Source: Megaleporinus macrocephalus
Taxonomy: Eukaryota > Chordata > Actinopteri > Characiformes > Anostomidae
Reading direction: 5' to 3'
NCBI GenBank assembly: GCA_021613375.1
Contig: CM038709.1
Location: forward strand, 41,574,656 to 41,638,655
Length of the DNA stretch: 64,000 bases
The notes below the pieces were generated by a model. It searched no databases. It was not told the DNA's origin and worked only from the letters and a program-made list of their open reading frames with translations. Shown piece by piece: positions 47,128 to 59,093 of this stretch. Each line of letters opens with the position of its first letter. Within the stretch, counting starts at the first letter, position 1. The translations under genes were made by a program, and so were the position numbers.

Positions 47128-47625
47128 TATTATGGTTGCGCAACTATATTGTTACTCATTTTTTGCTTTGTGTAACTCGTCCAGTAATTATATACCAACA
47201 TCACTCCAACTCCAGACTGTCCGGTCTGATTCTGTGATTTGGGCTCGTATACAGCTTTTTTATCGGATGCACAGATTCCAGAAAACAACAGATTTTTTTT
47301 TCCATAGAGAATGAATAGGATGGTATGTAACAGTAATAATATGGAAAAGTGCACACCAATCTACTGAACCTTAGCTCGACTGTCCAACATCGTTTCACAT
47401 ACACTGACTCAGGGCAGGCACCCCAATCATGACTGTAGTGTTGGTTTAACCTGCACTCGTCTGTTTGCTATAGAGTCCCATTCATTTTCAAGCCCATTAA
47501 AAAATCATGGTTTTGTTTAACCTACAGCCACAAAACTGCCAGTGCTCACTCAGAGCAGATCCCCAAACACTAATCCACAGATATACTGACCCACACTGTA
47601 TCCTTCAGGAAATGCACTGTTACTT
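47128..47625 (+). repeat. Dispersed repeat R, second large copy
   Basis: Aligns with 39,540 onward: AACTCCAGACTGTCCGGTC, CATAGAGAATGAATAGGAT, CACTGACTCAGGGCAGGC, and AAACACTAATCCACAGAT. It directly follows 20-bp array C. Confidence 0.75.
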
Positions 47626-48560
47626 TATAGCTTGGTAATAACTGGGTAACAATATGGTAATAATGGGGTAAAAAGTTGTATTAGTCTGAAAAGGATATGC
47701 AATTTTTTTTTAACTTAAAAATTAAGTTACTAGATTATTACTAGTAATAGATTATCAATAAAACGGACAGTTACTCAGGAAATTCTAATTTCTTGTGGAT
47801 AATGTGTTAATTTTCCTGTTGATAGAAGAATGTGAGTAATGTTCAACAGGTGCTTAGTCTTTCTAGTCCAACTTTTTAATGTTTTTTTATTATTGTTTTT
47901 TATTATATAATATATCAGCCATCTCTTACAACATAGTTCAAAGTAGTTCTGCTAACATGATGTAGTACTAGTGCTCTGAAGTACTGATTTACTTGTTTCT
48001 ACTTTGTTTCTTTACTGTTATGTATTTAAATGATCAGGTACATAGAAATGTGTGATGTACCTACAAAGTTACAGGCTGTAATTACAGTGTAACTAAATTG
48101 TAATAAGGCTGTAAAACATAAAACTCTTTAGAATGCTGTAGCTTATTGCACTGAAATTAATAAAACCTATTGTTTCAAGACCCTTATGTTTATTGTATTC
48201 ATCTATAGCTGTTGCTTTTAAAAGTAGCTACACCTACAAGCAATATAGTTACCCAGAAATAGAGGAAGTATATATGTTAAGGTTAAACAGAATCAGAGCT
48301 GAAACAAATAATATCACATACACTTTACTAACTACTGGTACTGTATTATAAAGTAACCTGGTGAAATGAAATGACTTATTTTGTTATAAATCATTATGAA
48401 ATGAAAGGTAATTTTTTGGTTAGTACAACTTAATTAACAATATCACTGACCTGGTTCTGTTACAATTACAAACATACAATATTTTAGTAAAATGCAGATT
48501 ATTACTATAATATTACCAAGTTATTACATACTTATACCAATTATTACTGTGCAATCCAAA
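47626..48560. other. AT-rich stretch with GTAATAA/TTATTAC words
   Basis: Words such as GGTAATAA, TTATTACTA and TTGTAATAAGG recur (also near 45,020). Possibly a decayed repeat; no gene seen. Confidence 0.4.
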
Positions 48561-48599
48561 AATTGTCTCTCTTTGGTACCTTAACCAGCACCATCTCTC

Positions 48600-48935
48600 T
48601 GACAAGTTTGACTTCTCCCACAACGCGCCATGAGCCAGGCTACCGCGAGGGGGGACCCTACAGGTACGTGAGCTGAAGGATGTTTGTCTTATTGCTCTGA
48701 TTAAACTCTTCCCCCTCTCTATGGTTTAACGGTCATCTGCTGCCTCCTGTACTCCTGCCCGGTAATGCAGCCATAAGTACAGCAGGCACGTCTACGGAGC
48801 GGCTGTCGCGGTCAGTAAGTGCAGGCGCATCCGTTCGGGCTCCTCGGGGACCTCGGTTAGAGGAGAGGCGGGTTGTTTGGTTTGTTTTAAAGGAGTCACA
48901 TGTGTTTGGAGTGGATTCCTTCACTGTCCCTGACA
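48600..48935. promoter_or_regulatory. CpG-rich block with ATG and strong splice-donor-like site
   Basis: CpGs cluster in 48,620-48,660 and 48,780-48,870. An ATG at 48,630 (context GCGCCATGA) opens 11 codons to a donor-like CAG|GTACGTGAG at 48,661-48,672. Unspliced, the frame stops at TGA within the donor. It could be the first exon of an unseen gene or chance. Confidence 0.25.
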
Positions 48936-49217
48936 TATTTAAATGTCCTGTTCTGATTGGCTGCCCTGTACTTGTATGTAAAGTATATGACTTCAGTGTG
49001 AATGGGTGGATGGGTATGTAAATACACTGACTATTGTGATATCACAAAAATGATTCAAATTTTAAGGCCAGCAGTAATTTCTCATTGGAAGTCCTGTTTT
49101 GTGCCTTGTTCATACAGAAATGTGCTGAAACAACACTGCTTATCACTTCAGCCTGAAGGAGTTAGCTACACAACAGGGGGCTGAATATGTGGATATAAAG
49201 TTGTATTAGCTGTATAT

Positions 49218-49743
49218 ATATACACTACAGCTCAAAAGTTTAGGATCACTTTAGAATTTCATTTCATGCAATTTTCATGCAATTCACAAACAATATTGTC
49301 CATTTCACAATTAATGTAAGTGTATCAGATGATTTTTAAAGAATAAAAATGTTTGTATTAAAGTCTATTTTTGTATAGAGGCTTATTTTGCATGTAGTCC
49401 TATTATCAGCAATTCTCAGTCCTCTGTCTAAATCTCCTGGTACGGCCGCCAATCCAAGTTAAGGATGTTGTTGGGCTAATTGGTTGTTAGGACACTCTTG
49501 CTCAATTGTGATGCACAGCTGAAAAACATTCTACTAATAAGTGAACATAAAAGGAGACCAACATTCTAGGTTAGTTTAGTATCTGAAGCATCAGCAGTTG
49601 ATGGCTTGCTGACCGACTCACAATGACCAGAAAGAAACAACTTTCTTTAGAGACCCGTCAGTCCATTGTTGTGTTAAGGAAGGAAGGCTACTCCATTGAA
49701 AACAAGAAAAATTCACAAAATTCCCAAACTTTTGATTGTATAA
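49218..49743 (+). mobile_element. Tc1-like deletion derivative, copy 1
   Basis: Left terminus TACACTACAGCTCAAAAGTT and right terminus AACTTTTGATTGTATAAA are Tc1-type inverted ends beside TA. An ATG at 49,623 begins a transposase-like N-terminus (MTRKKQLSLETRQSIVVL, then RKEGYS), cut off after about 26 codons, where the frame runs into the right terminus and stops. The rest is a non-coding leader shared with copies at 53,001 and 58,341. Confidence 0.82.
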
Positions 49744-49934
49744 ATATATAAATAATTATTATAGTTATTATTATTATTAATAATAATTACCTAGGCTTAT
49801 TCCTTATACGCCAGTATAGTGTACACACTCTCTAAATACCCAGCCATCCTCTACACAGCCATCTGTACACAATTCTTACTATTTTCACATTAAAATAAGC
49901 AAAGATGCCCTTGAAGAAGACGTAATTTAGAAGG

Positions 49935-50100
49935 CAGCATATCACAAACAAAATAATGTATATGTATCTCCATTTTTGTGAATTTTACCTATCTACATTA
50001 ATGGAATACAACAGCTGTCCTTAACATTGTGTAAAAATGTCATGAAGAGTGGGCCAATAGAAATGCATCAAAATTGCATTGACTTAAATTTCACAACCCC
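49935..50100 (+). mobile_element. TIR element fragment, copy 7
   Basis: GTATCTCCATTTTTGTGAAT and GGGCCAATAGAAATGCATCA match the family; the right end is lost. Confidence 0.6.
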
Positions 50101-50124
50101 CCCACCCCTGTACCATGATAGACC

Positions 50125-50660
50125 CTAGATTCTGAAGTTTTCTTCCTTCTGCCCCAGAGATCATAGCATCCGTTATTTCCATAAACAATCTGAAAGGTTG
50201 ACTTGTTAGACCTCAATACACGTTCCTGCTGCACATCAGTCTATTTCATATGAGTCCAGAGTCGTCAGCCTTCCTGAACGCTGTTGACATGTGACTTCTG
50301 CTGTGCATAGTACGGCCTTATCTTGTATTTGCCGCTGCAGCAATGAACTGCGGGTGCAGTTCATTGCCCCACCCCTAACTTTGTGTTTTTTGGCAAAGAG
50401 ATTTTTTCAGGATTTCTTAAATCTGTTGAAGATATTGTGCAAAATAGTGAGTGAAATGCCTAGACTTCCTGCAATTTCTAAGATTATTTTGCAACTATTG
50501 GATGGTTTCCAGCCAGCCTTCCTTCTTTTATACCATCACCTGTTTAAGTTGCTTTTTTAAGATTTCAAACTGTTCCTAGGATAAATTGCTTGACTCCCAA
50601 CTTTTTAGGATTGTGTCACATGCATGAATTTCAGATCTGAGCATATATTTGAAGAAAAAT
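50125..50660 (-). mobile_element. Degenerate copy of a common teleost DNA repeat
   Basis: Segments such as TTGGCAAAGAGATTTTTTCA, ATCTGTTGAAGATATTGTGC and CCTGCAATTTCTAAG, with CAACTTTTTAGGATTGTGTC near the end, follow the order of a fish interspersed repeat I recognise. No intact coding. Confidence 0.5.
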
Positions 50661-50689
50661 CACAACAATTAATTTGATGGTATTAGATG

Positions 50690-51257
50690 TCGTCACATTA
50701 CACATTAACATTATACATTATCACATTACATGTCATCACGTTACATATCGCACCTTCACATTTTGTCAACATTACATGCTGTCACATTACATACCATCAC
50801 ATTACATATTAACATTACACATTGTCAGATTACATCATCATGTTACATAACGTCATATTACAATATCATATAACATATTAACATTACATGCTGTCACATT
50901 ACATATCGTAACATTACAAATCGTAACATTACATATCATCACATTTTATATTGCCACTTTACATGTTAACACTACATATTGCCACATTACATATCGTTAC
51001 ATTACATATTAACATTACACATTGTCAAATTACATCATCATGTTACATAACATCACATTACATTATCATATTACATATTAACATTACATGCTGTCACATT
51101 ACATATAGCAACATTACATATAGTAACATTACAAATCATAACATTACAAATCGTGACATTACATATCATCACATTACATATGGTCACTTTACATGTTAAC
51201 ACTATATATCGTCACATTACATATTGTAACATCACATATCGTTACATTACGTGTTGT

Positions 51258-51330
<73 letters not shown>

Positions 51331-51725
51331 TGACATTACATGTCACATTACATATCATAACATTACTTATCGTAAGATTACATATTAACAATACATGCAG
51401 TAACATTACATATCGTGACATTACATACTGTCATATTACATATCGTAACATTACATATTGTCACTTTACATGTTAACGCTACATATTGTAACATTCCATA
51501 TCGTGACGTAACTTTTTTGTTACATTAAATATTAACATTACATACTGTCACATTACATATTGTAACATTACAAATTGTAACATTATGTATTGTAACATTA
51601 CATATCATCACATTACATATTGTCACTTTACATATTAACATTACATATCATCATATTACATATTGTAACATTACATATTGTGACATAACATACTGTCACA
51701 TTACATATCGTAATGTTACATATTG
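50690..51725. repeat. ACATTACATAT-type minisatellite with 200-bp higher-order repeat
   Basis: Words ACATTACATATCGTA, ACATTACATATCATC and ACATTACATATTA alternate at about 14-17 bp. ACACATTGTCAGATTACATC (50,817) recurs as ACACATTGTCAAATTACATC at 51,017, 200 bp on, with the same following order of variants. Confidence 0.92.
51261..51328. repeat. (TA)n microsatellite inside the ACATTAC array
   Basis: About 34 TA units arising after GTAACATATA. Confidence 0.96.
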
Positions 51726-51945
51726 TCTGTGTCCAAAGAAAAACATGCATCTCCATTTTTTTCTTTGATTTTCATTTTTCTATATTATTTGAACACGACA
51801 GCTGTTCTGCATATCCTGGTTGATGATGACTGGACCAATGGACCAATAGAAATGCTCCCAAATCCCTTATAATAAAACCGCCCCAAATTAACTTGGATAG
51901 AAAGGTGAGAAGGTTTTTGGAGATGTTCTTTGAGCAGTGTTGATA
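51722..51945 (+). mobile_element. TIR element, copy 8
   Basis: Left GTCCAAAGAAAAACATGCAT, core GGACCAATAGAAATGCTCCC, right end TTCTTTGAGCAGTGTTGATA. It borders the ACATTAC array. Confidence 0.75.
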
Positions 51946-52177
51946 TGTTGATATGTGCATTCACAGTACACAGTATATCCACTGCTTTCTTTTTGCTTTT
52001 TACTTACAATTTAAACTTTTTTGGAATTGCGTTTCATCATCAAACTGTATTTCAGAAGGAAAGAACATCTGGTTTTCTATGATATGAGCCTTTTAATTAT
52101 CAGGTGTAGTTTCAGTTGTCTTCCTGTTTTTTTTTTCCAGCTGTTACTTTTTTCTGCTTCCCAAGTGCTCTCTACAT
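51946..52177. other. No gene recognised
   Basis: AT-rich DNA leading into a CT repeat. Confidence 0.4.
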
Positions 52178-52178
52178 C

Positions 52179-52233
<55 letters not shown>
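52178..52233. repeat. (CT)n microsatellite
   Basis: About 27 uninterrupted CT units. Confidence 0.97.
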
Positions 52234-52234
<1 letters not shown>

Positions 52235-52867
52235 ACCAGCCCTCTCCTGGGTTTCTTCCAGAACATAAGAGATAAGGCCTCTGCTCTGACAAAGACTGAT
52301 GCCCAACACGCCTCGCTCTGATTGGATGCTGAGAGCACAGGCGTTGAGAGAGAGACGCGCACACCTCGCCCAGTGACCGGTTGCTGGGGCGGAAGATGTT
52401 CTCCGGGGATGAACAGGCCCATTCGTTACTGACAGGACCTGTCTTGGTCAAGTGTGTGTTTGTGCGTGTGTGTGTGTGTGTGATTGCGTATGTGTCGAAC
52501 AGCCGCACAGCATGCAGGTCACATTCAGAACAAGGAGAGCATAACACTCCTTCAGAGGAGGCGTGTGTGGAGCTGTAAAACTGAGCCTGCAGGGCCATCA
52601 CTCAAAGCCTCCACCATATAATAGCTGTGGCACCATATTTAAAACGCCCATTCATAGCTCAGCGATGAGGCTAACGGCTAAATAGCTGTGTCGCACCAAA
52701 CCAGGGTGGCTCCAGATAGTTCTGTTGATGCCAATCAATAAAGCTAATGTGCTTAATTGCTTCAAATACAATTTTTCAATTCCTTTTTTATTCAGGATAA
52801 ATATAAATGTGACTAAACTTTAAACAGAATTAAACATTTAAGAAATATTACATTGAGTCCATAATCC
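52234..52867. other. Single-copy DNA with a short (GT)n
   Basis: (GT)n at 52,465-52,482. A 174-codon minus-strand frame (52,601-52,077) crosses this DNA and the CT repeat; its middle is (ER)n from the repeat and the rest is unrecognised. Confidence 0.4.
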
Positions 52868-52990
52868 ATCTATCCATTGTTTTCTGCTTTATCCCACTTG
52901 TCGGGCTCACAGGAGGGCTGGAGCGTCATTGGGCGAAGGAGGGGTACACCAAGGACAGGTAGCCAGTCCATTACATGGCAAGTTCATCAT
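52868..52990 (-). mobile_element. tRNA-like dispersed element, 3' fragment (reverse)
   Basis: TCCATCTATCCATTGTTTTC (GGAT-type tail on the minus strand), then CGTCATTGGGCGAAGGAGG and GGTACACCAAGGACAGGTAG, matching 58,870-58,915. Confidence 0.6.
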
Positions 52991-53000
52991 ATAGCATCAT

Positions 53001-53558
53001 ATACACTACTGCTCAAAAGTTTGGGATCACAGTGAAATGTTCTTGTTTTTAATGGAGTATCTTCTTCCTTAACACAACAATGGACTGACGGGTCTCTATT
53101 GAAAGTTGTTTCTTTCTGGTCATTGTGAGTCGGTCAGCAAGCCATCAACTGATGCATCAGCTGATGCTTCAGATACTAAACTAACCTAGAATGTTGTTCT
53201 CCCTTTTATACTCACTTATTAGTAGAATGTTTTTCAGCTGTGCATCACAATTGAGCAAGAGTGTCCTAACAACCAATTAGTCCAATAACATCCTTAACTT
53301 GGATTGGTGGTCGTACCAGGAGATTTAGACAGAGGACTGAGAATTGCTGATAATAGGACTATATGCAAAATAAGCCTCTATACAAAAATAGACTTTAATA
53401 CAAACATTTTTATTCTTTAAAAATCATCTGATACACTTACGTTAATTGTGAAATGGACAATATTGTTTGTGAATTGCATGAAAATTGCATGAATTGCATG
53501 AAAATTGCATGAAATAAAATTCTAAAGTGATCCTAAACTTTTGAGCTGTAGTGTATAT
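53001..53558 (-). mobile_element. Tc1-like deletion derivative, copy 2
   Basis: Termini ATACACTACTGCTCAAAAGT and CTTTTGAGCTGTAGTGTATA are inverted repeats. The transposase start codon is at 53,123 on the minus strand (CAT at 53,121). Only the first codons remain before the terminus. A TGATGCATCAGC duplication near 53,150 is specific to this copy. Confidence 0.82.
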
Positions 53559-54109
53559 AGAAAATCTATTCAATTTGCCATCTGTAGTGGAAAACATTTC
53601 CCTGAATCAATTTAATTGGCAGTCTAATTGTAATTTAAGAGGCAATTTTTGGGGGTAATTTGCTGGTAAACAAATAAATAAATTAATAAACCTTCAGATT
53701 TAGATGTAAACAGTCAATTAGACTGCAAATCTCTAGAAAAACATAAAATAAACCCTATCAGGTCAAAATTGTTTACAGTGGCGGTGAATGGAACCAGACG
53801 TCTAAGAGGTCAATGCCTCTGAATTTCATTGAAAGAATATAAAAAGGTTCTTAATACTCTGTCTGTACAACTTTCTTTGTTGGTATGACCTTAAAAAAAT
53901 TACTTCATGTGGTAACAAGCCCGTTGAACTAGTTTTATTCAACTCAAAAATAATTTTGATTTAAAGAATTTAAACTAATCAAACTCAGACTGAAGACCAC
54001 CATCTCTTTGTGAAGCACTTATGAGCACTAATCTACTTAATTACTGAAATGAGTCATATTGCACTCATGCTTCTGCGCTTAACTGGCTGAATATTACACT
54101 TATACTGTA
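53559..54109. other. AT-rich DNA with AAGTT-type repeat words
   Basis: GTTGAACTAGTTTTATTCAA near 53,922 recalls the 280-880 block. No gene. Confidence 0.4.
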
Positions 54110-54295
54110 TGTAACCCTGTATGTTATTCTCTTCTCTCCAGGTTTCAGCACTGACTCTTGTTTCTGGCAGTGTTTAAGCTGAAGGGTAGTTTGTACTTGT
54201 AGTTTCCACTAGCTACAGATACATACTCTGACTCAGCTCTGGATAATATCGTCTGCTAAATGCTGTAAATGTCAATATAGGTAAATAAAACTAGT
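54110..54295 (+). mobile_element. SINE 3' tail
   Basis: CTCTGGATAATATCGTCTGC followed by TAAATGCTGTAAATG is the LINE-related 3' tail of many fish SINEs; upstream part is diverged. Confidence 0.6.
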
Positions 54296-54661
54296 TACAT
54301 TGCTTTCTACCATATTAACTCATTTTTTAAGTTGTAAAGCTCTTTTACAGTGTACGATCGTTGATGTACAATATTGTAAAAAAAAAATTTGCCCATTCAT
54401 ATTAGAGGGGCACATGCCAAGTGTAAGGCAAACGATATGGCAACAGTTTACCATGACAAAGCACTTTTTACAGGGTGCACTAAAAAAAACACATGTAGGT
54501 TCATTGGAGGTTTCAAATAGTAAATTAAATGGCCATATTTGTGTTGTGGACATGGCAACCTCCGGCTTCTATTACCACCACTGTAAAGAAATCACATCAG
54601 ACCATTCAGGCTGACATTACATTAATTATCATTAATTAATTAATTAAGTAAAGTTGAATAA
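54296..54661. other. No gene recognised
   Basis: TTTTTTAAGTTGTAAAGCTC and TTTTACAGTGTACG look like decayed transposon sequence. The 104-codon frame opens at TTG and is not credible. Confidence 0.4.
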
Positions 54662-56010
54662 AGTACGGTGCTGTAGTGGTTAGTATGGTGGTGTAGTGGT
54701 TGGTACAGTGGTGTAGTGGTTAGTATGGGGGTGTAGTGGTTAGTATGGTGGTGTAGTGGTTAGTAGGGTGGTGTAGTGTTTAGTACGGTGGTGTAGTGGT
54801 TAGTATGGTGGTGTAGTGGTTAGTATGGTGGTTTAGTGGTTAGTACGGTGGTGTAGTGGTTAGTATGGTGGTGTAGTGGTTACTTCGCTGGTGTAGTGGA
54901 TAGTATGGTGGTGTAGTGGTCAGTATGGTGGTGTAGTGGTTAGTACGGTGGTCTAGTGATTAGTACGATGGTGTAGTGCTTAGTATGGTGGTGTAGTGGT
55001 TAGTACGGTGGTTTAGTGGTTAGTATGGTGGTGTAGTGGTTAGTACGGTGGTGGAGTGGTTAGTACGGTGGTTTAGTGGTTAGTATGGTGGTGTAGTGGT
55101 TAGTACGGTGGTGGAGTGGTTTGTACGGTGGTGTAGTGGTTAGTACGGTGGTGTAGTGGTTAGTACGGTGGTGGAGTGGTTTGTACGGTGGTGTAGTGGT
55201 TATTACGGTGGTGTAGTGGTTAGTATGGTGGTTTAGTGGTCAGTACGGTGGTGGAATGGTTAGTATGGTGGTGTAGTGGTTAGTATGGTGGTGTAGTGGT
55301 TACTTCGCTGGTGTAGTGGATAGTATGGTGGTGTAGTGGTTAGTATAGTGGTGTAGTGTTTAGTATGGTGGTGTAGTGGTTAGTACGGTGGTGTAGTGGT
55401 CGGTATGGTGGTGTAGTGGTTAGTACGGTGGTGGAGTGGTTAGCACGGTGGTGTAGTGGTTAGTACGGTGGTTTAGTGGTTAGTATGGTGGTGTAGTGGT
55501 TAGTACGGTGGTGGAGTGGTTAGTACGGTGGTGTAGTGGTTAGTACTGTGGTGTAGTGGTTTGTACGGTGGTGTAGTGGTTAGTACGGTGGTGTAGTGGT
55601 TAGTACGGTGGTGTAGTGGTTAGTACGGTGGTGTAGTGGTTTGTACGGTGGTGTAGTGGTTAGTATGGTGGTGTAGTGGTTAGTACGGTGGTGTAGTGGT
55701 TAGTATGGTGGTTTAGTGGTCAGTACGGTAGTGGAATGGTTAGTATGGTGGTGTAGTGGTGAGTATGGTCGTGTAGTGGTTAGTACGGTGGTGTAGTGGT
55801 TAGTATGGTGGTGTAGTGGTTAGTACGGTGGTGTAGTGGTTAGTACGGTGGTGTAGTAGTTAGTATGGTGGTGTAGTAGTTAGCATGGTGGTGTAGTGGT
55901 TAGTATGGTGGTGTAGTGGTTAGTATGGTGGTGTAGTGGTTAGTAGGGTGGTGTAGTGGTTAGAACGGTGGTGGAATGGTTAGTACGGTGGTGTAGTGGT
56001 CCGGGTTGAC
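54662..56010 (+). repeat. 20-bp minisatellite array D (about 67 units)
   Basis: Same unit as A-C, in strict 20-bp register. GGTGGAGTGGT, GGTTTAGTGGT and TTGTACGG variants recur in blocks (e.g. a TTACTTCGCTGG variant at 54,881 and 55,301, exactly 420 bp apart). It ends at 56,000 in CCGGGTTGACAAGCC, which resembles the B-box region of the tRNA-like element. Confidence 0.97.
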
Positions 56011-56506
56011 AAGCCTTGTGTATATAAACTGGCACAGCAAATGCAGTTTATTATGTTTCTGATTATTAGGTCTCATTTACTCATTTCATGATGTAGAAAT
56101 TGCTGAATTAATATCCAGTCATATGCAGAAGTTTGAACATTCCTGATGATATAAGTGAAACTCAGACATATAATTTACTATATTTACTATTTTCCTTCAA
56201 ATGCCCAGTTTCTATGGATTTTACAAGTATAACAGAGTGGCAAAAGCCCAAATCATAAATGTACTTGAGATATATTTTTTTCATTCTTATGTTAAATTCA
56301 GAAATGGGCAGTTGTGTGTTCTCGGTAGAAAATATGAAGTCATTATTTCAGAGGACCAGACTTTTTCACTGTATAATTCAGTGGATTCAGAATAAACCTC
56401 TTGAAACTTTAACAATGTGTACATATTCCTTTAAACTACTATGAGGAAACAAGAAAAACTTGATGTGGGTCCTTAATGAAATATTTACTCTCTGGCCTGT
56501 ACAGTG
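56011..56506. other. No gene recognised
   Basis: AT-rich; two overlapping 61-64-codon frames are unremarkable. Confidence 0.4.
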
Positions 56507-56725
56507 AATATCACTGCAGTCCAATGGAAAACAGGTATGTCCAAAATAGTAACTTTACAGGAAAACAAAAACCTTCTTAATTTCAATGTAACTCAGGGAA
56601 ACCAAAAGTTTTTCAAAGTGATTTTGGGGCATTGTTATTGGTCCATGAAATTTTGGTACAATGTAAACGGCAACTGTAGTGTTTAAATAGTATAAAAAAA
56701 ACGAGAATTGCCAATACAGATTATT
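56507..56725 (-). mobile_element. TIR element, copy 9
   Basis: GAATATCACTGCAGTCCAAT, AACTTTACAGGAAAACAAAA, GGCATTGTTATTGGTCCATG. Diverged but in family order. Confidence 0.68.
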
Positions 56726-57529
56726 TGTTATTTTATTTATTTTCACACTATATGTAGAATTATATGGCATATATAAATATCATTAGGAAGCATCAGCATC
56801 ATTTGTTATTATTTTTAATGCTGTGTTTAGTATCTTTTTTGCAAGCATTGCTTGATTAATATGTTTAAATTTGACCAAGAGTGTATTTCATGAAATCATA
56901 TTATGGATGTTATTGTTTCTTTCACAGTAATTCCACCAATGCAATCAGTGCAAAGGTTTTTAGATTCAAATCTTCATTTAGCTCAGTGAGGGTTGCCAGA
57001 CTTGTGTCAGGTTCATGCTCAAAATTTGGTGGTGTGGGTCATGTTGGTCAGTACATCGGCCGCATATGGGTTCGGGCCAAAATTTTAGGTCCCATTAAAG
57101 CTCTATACAGTGACAATACCTATTCAGCCTACATCACTTTAGCCTCGCCCCTTCCCTGTGAACTTATAAGGTTTGTTTCAGCCCAGAGTACTGTTCAAAT
57201 GAGGCTTGATACATGTCAATCAAAACAAATTCCATTTACACATTTCAGGCAAAAGATGTTGGAAAATGTTTATGTGAAAATGAATTATGACCATTTTTGG
57301 GACATAAACATTAAACAATACATACAATACATCCAACAAAATTCAATCATACGTACAAAAACCCTCATAAATGGGCCTCGGAGGAAATAATTGAACGCAA
57401 GAACAATGTAGGACATGAGCCCTTCAGAAGATCTCAATGTCGATAGTATCTAAATCCCACTATAGGCTTGTAAGACATCCTTATGTAGTGGTAATGAAGT
57501 TGAGAGCGTGTGACTGATTTCATTCAGTG
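56726..57529. other. No gene recognised
   Basis: A 169-codon plus-strand frame (56,881-57,390) opens at GTG and shows no domain. Its AT-rich codons suggest chance, though it is the longest non-repetitive frame in this part. Confidence 0.35.
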
Positions 57530-57745
57530 TACTTTACTCCTGTTGGAGGACCCCGCATCACGACACGGTTCGCCACGCAGCTTAGCATTTTCCCCCGCAC
57601 TAACACACCTGACTCAACTCGGCGACTAATTATCGAGCCCTTCACGAGCTGAATCCGGTGCAGCGGAGCAGAGAAAGCACAAAGCCTGACGGTGCCGCCA
57701 CGCTGTAGAACGACCGGATTAATTCTGGGTTCTGAGTTCGACACT
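57530..57745. promoter_or_regulatory. CpG-richer single-copy block
   Basis: CpGs cluster from 57,550 to 57,740 against AT-rich flanks. A 74-codon minus-strand frame spans it without a domain. Confidence 0.28.
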
Positions 57746-58029
57746 TTTTACCTCTAATGTAATATATCAGCGCTATTTCAGAACCTGCAGACTCTTACTG
57801 GATTGATCTTTCTCAAAACAATGTTCATATTTACATTATATGTCCATCTCATGATTAATGAAGCAAAACTGAAATGAAAGGTACTGAGAACGGAATATAT
57901 GTTCATGGAATGAGTATTAGGAATGTATTAATAATACAGAATTGTATTAATAATACAGAAACAAAGTGTGCATTCAGTCCAGGTTCCAATTTCAATTTAG
58001 ACTTTCTACCTCATCTAAGCATGATTGCT
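57746..58029. other. No gene recognised
   Basis: AT-rich; a short direct repeat TTAATAATACAGAA occurs at 57,929 and 57,947. Confidence 0.4.
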
Positions 58030-58197
58030 TTACTCAACGTTGTGTAGAAATTTCATGATGGATGGATGAACCCATGGGAATGCCCAAGAGCAGTTTGGAA
58101 TGAAACCTCTTTACATGAGCTTACACTGAAAGTTCTAAACATTTTTCTGAAGTTACTAATTTGGAGATATGTTTGTTCTTTGACCAGAGATGATATG
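58030..58197 (+). mobile_element. TIR element, 5'-truncated copy 10
   Basis: GTGTAGAAATTTCATGATGG, CCCATGGGAATGCCCAAGAG (diverged core) and the right end TTCTTTGACCAGAGATGATA. Confidence 0.6.
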
Positions 58198-58340
58198 TAT
58201 CCACTACTTTAACTCTCAATCATACAGTCTTTAAAAGAAACCAAATTAGTGTTTACTCAATAAATAAAGTCAATGGACTTCATCAAGAAAAGCTAAAGAC
58301 TGAGTATACTGACAAATCAATGTAATGTCAATGTAATATA

Positions 58341-58846
58341 TATACACTACTTCTCAAAAGTTTGGAATCAAGGTGAAATTTTCTTGTTTTCAATGGAGTA
58401 GCCTTCCTTCCTTAACACAACAATGGACTGACGGCTTTCTAAAGAAAGTTGTTTCTTTCTGGTCATTTTGAGTCGGTCAGCAAGCCATCAACTGCTGATG
58501 CTTCAGATACTAAACTAACCTAGAATGTTGTTCTCCCTTTTATACTCACTTATTAGCAGAATGTTTTTCAGCTGTGCATCACAATTGAGCAAGAGTGTCC
58601 TAACAACCAATTAGCCCAACAACATCCTTAACTTGGATTGGCGGCCGTACCAGGAGATTTAGACAGAGGACTGAGAATTGCTGATAATAGGACTATATGC
58701 AAAATAAGCCTCTATACAAAAATAGACTTTAATACAAACATTTTTATTCTTAATTGAGAAATCAACAATATTGTTTGTGAATTGCATGAAAATTACATGA
58801 AATGAAATTCTAAAGTTATCCTAAACCTTTGAGTGGTAGTATATAT
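58341..58846 (-). mobile_element. Tc1-like deletion derivative, copy 3
   Basis: Termini TATACACTACTTCTCAAAAG and CCTTTGAGTGGTAGTATATA. The transposase start is at 58,466 on the minus strand. Same internal deletion as the other two copies. Confidence 0.82.
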
Positions 58847-58849
58847 CAG

Positions 58850-59093
58850 TCAGATTGGGGGAGCCAATCCCAGTGTCATGGGGCAAAGGTGGGGTACACC
58901 ATGGACAGGTTGCTAGTCCACACATACGCTCACACCTACCAAACCTAACATGCATGTGTTTGGACTGTGGGAGGAAACCGGAGTACCCGGAGGAAACCCA
59001 CTCAAGCACGGGGAGAACATACACACTCCACACAGAACGACACAGACCGGGAATCCAACCTGGATCATCTTGCTATGAGAAGGCAGTGCTGAC

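Noticed and set aside
52077..52601. 174-codon minus-strand frame
   Set aside because: Its middle is an (ER)n run from the (CT)n microsatellite; the flanks have no recognisable domain.
54300..54614. 104-codon plus-strand frame
   Set aside because: Opens at TTG and overlaps decayed transposon-like DNA; an opposite-strand frame is also open.
56881..57390. 169-codon frame as a gene
   Set aside because: Opens at GTG, has AT-driven composition and no domain.
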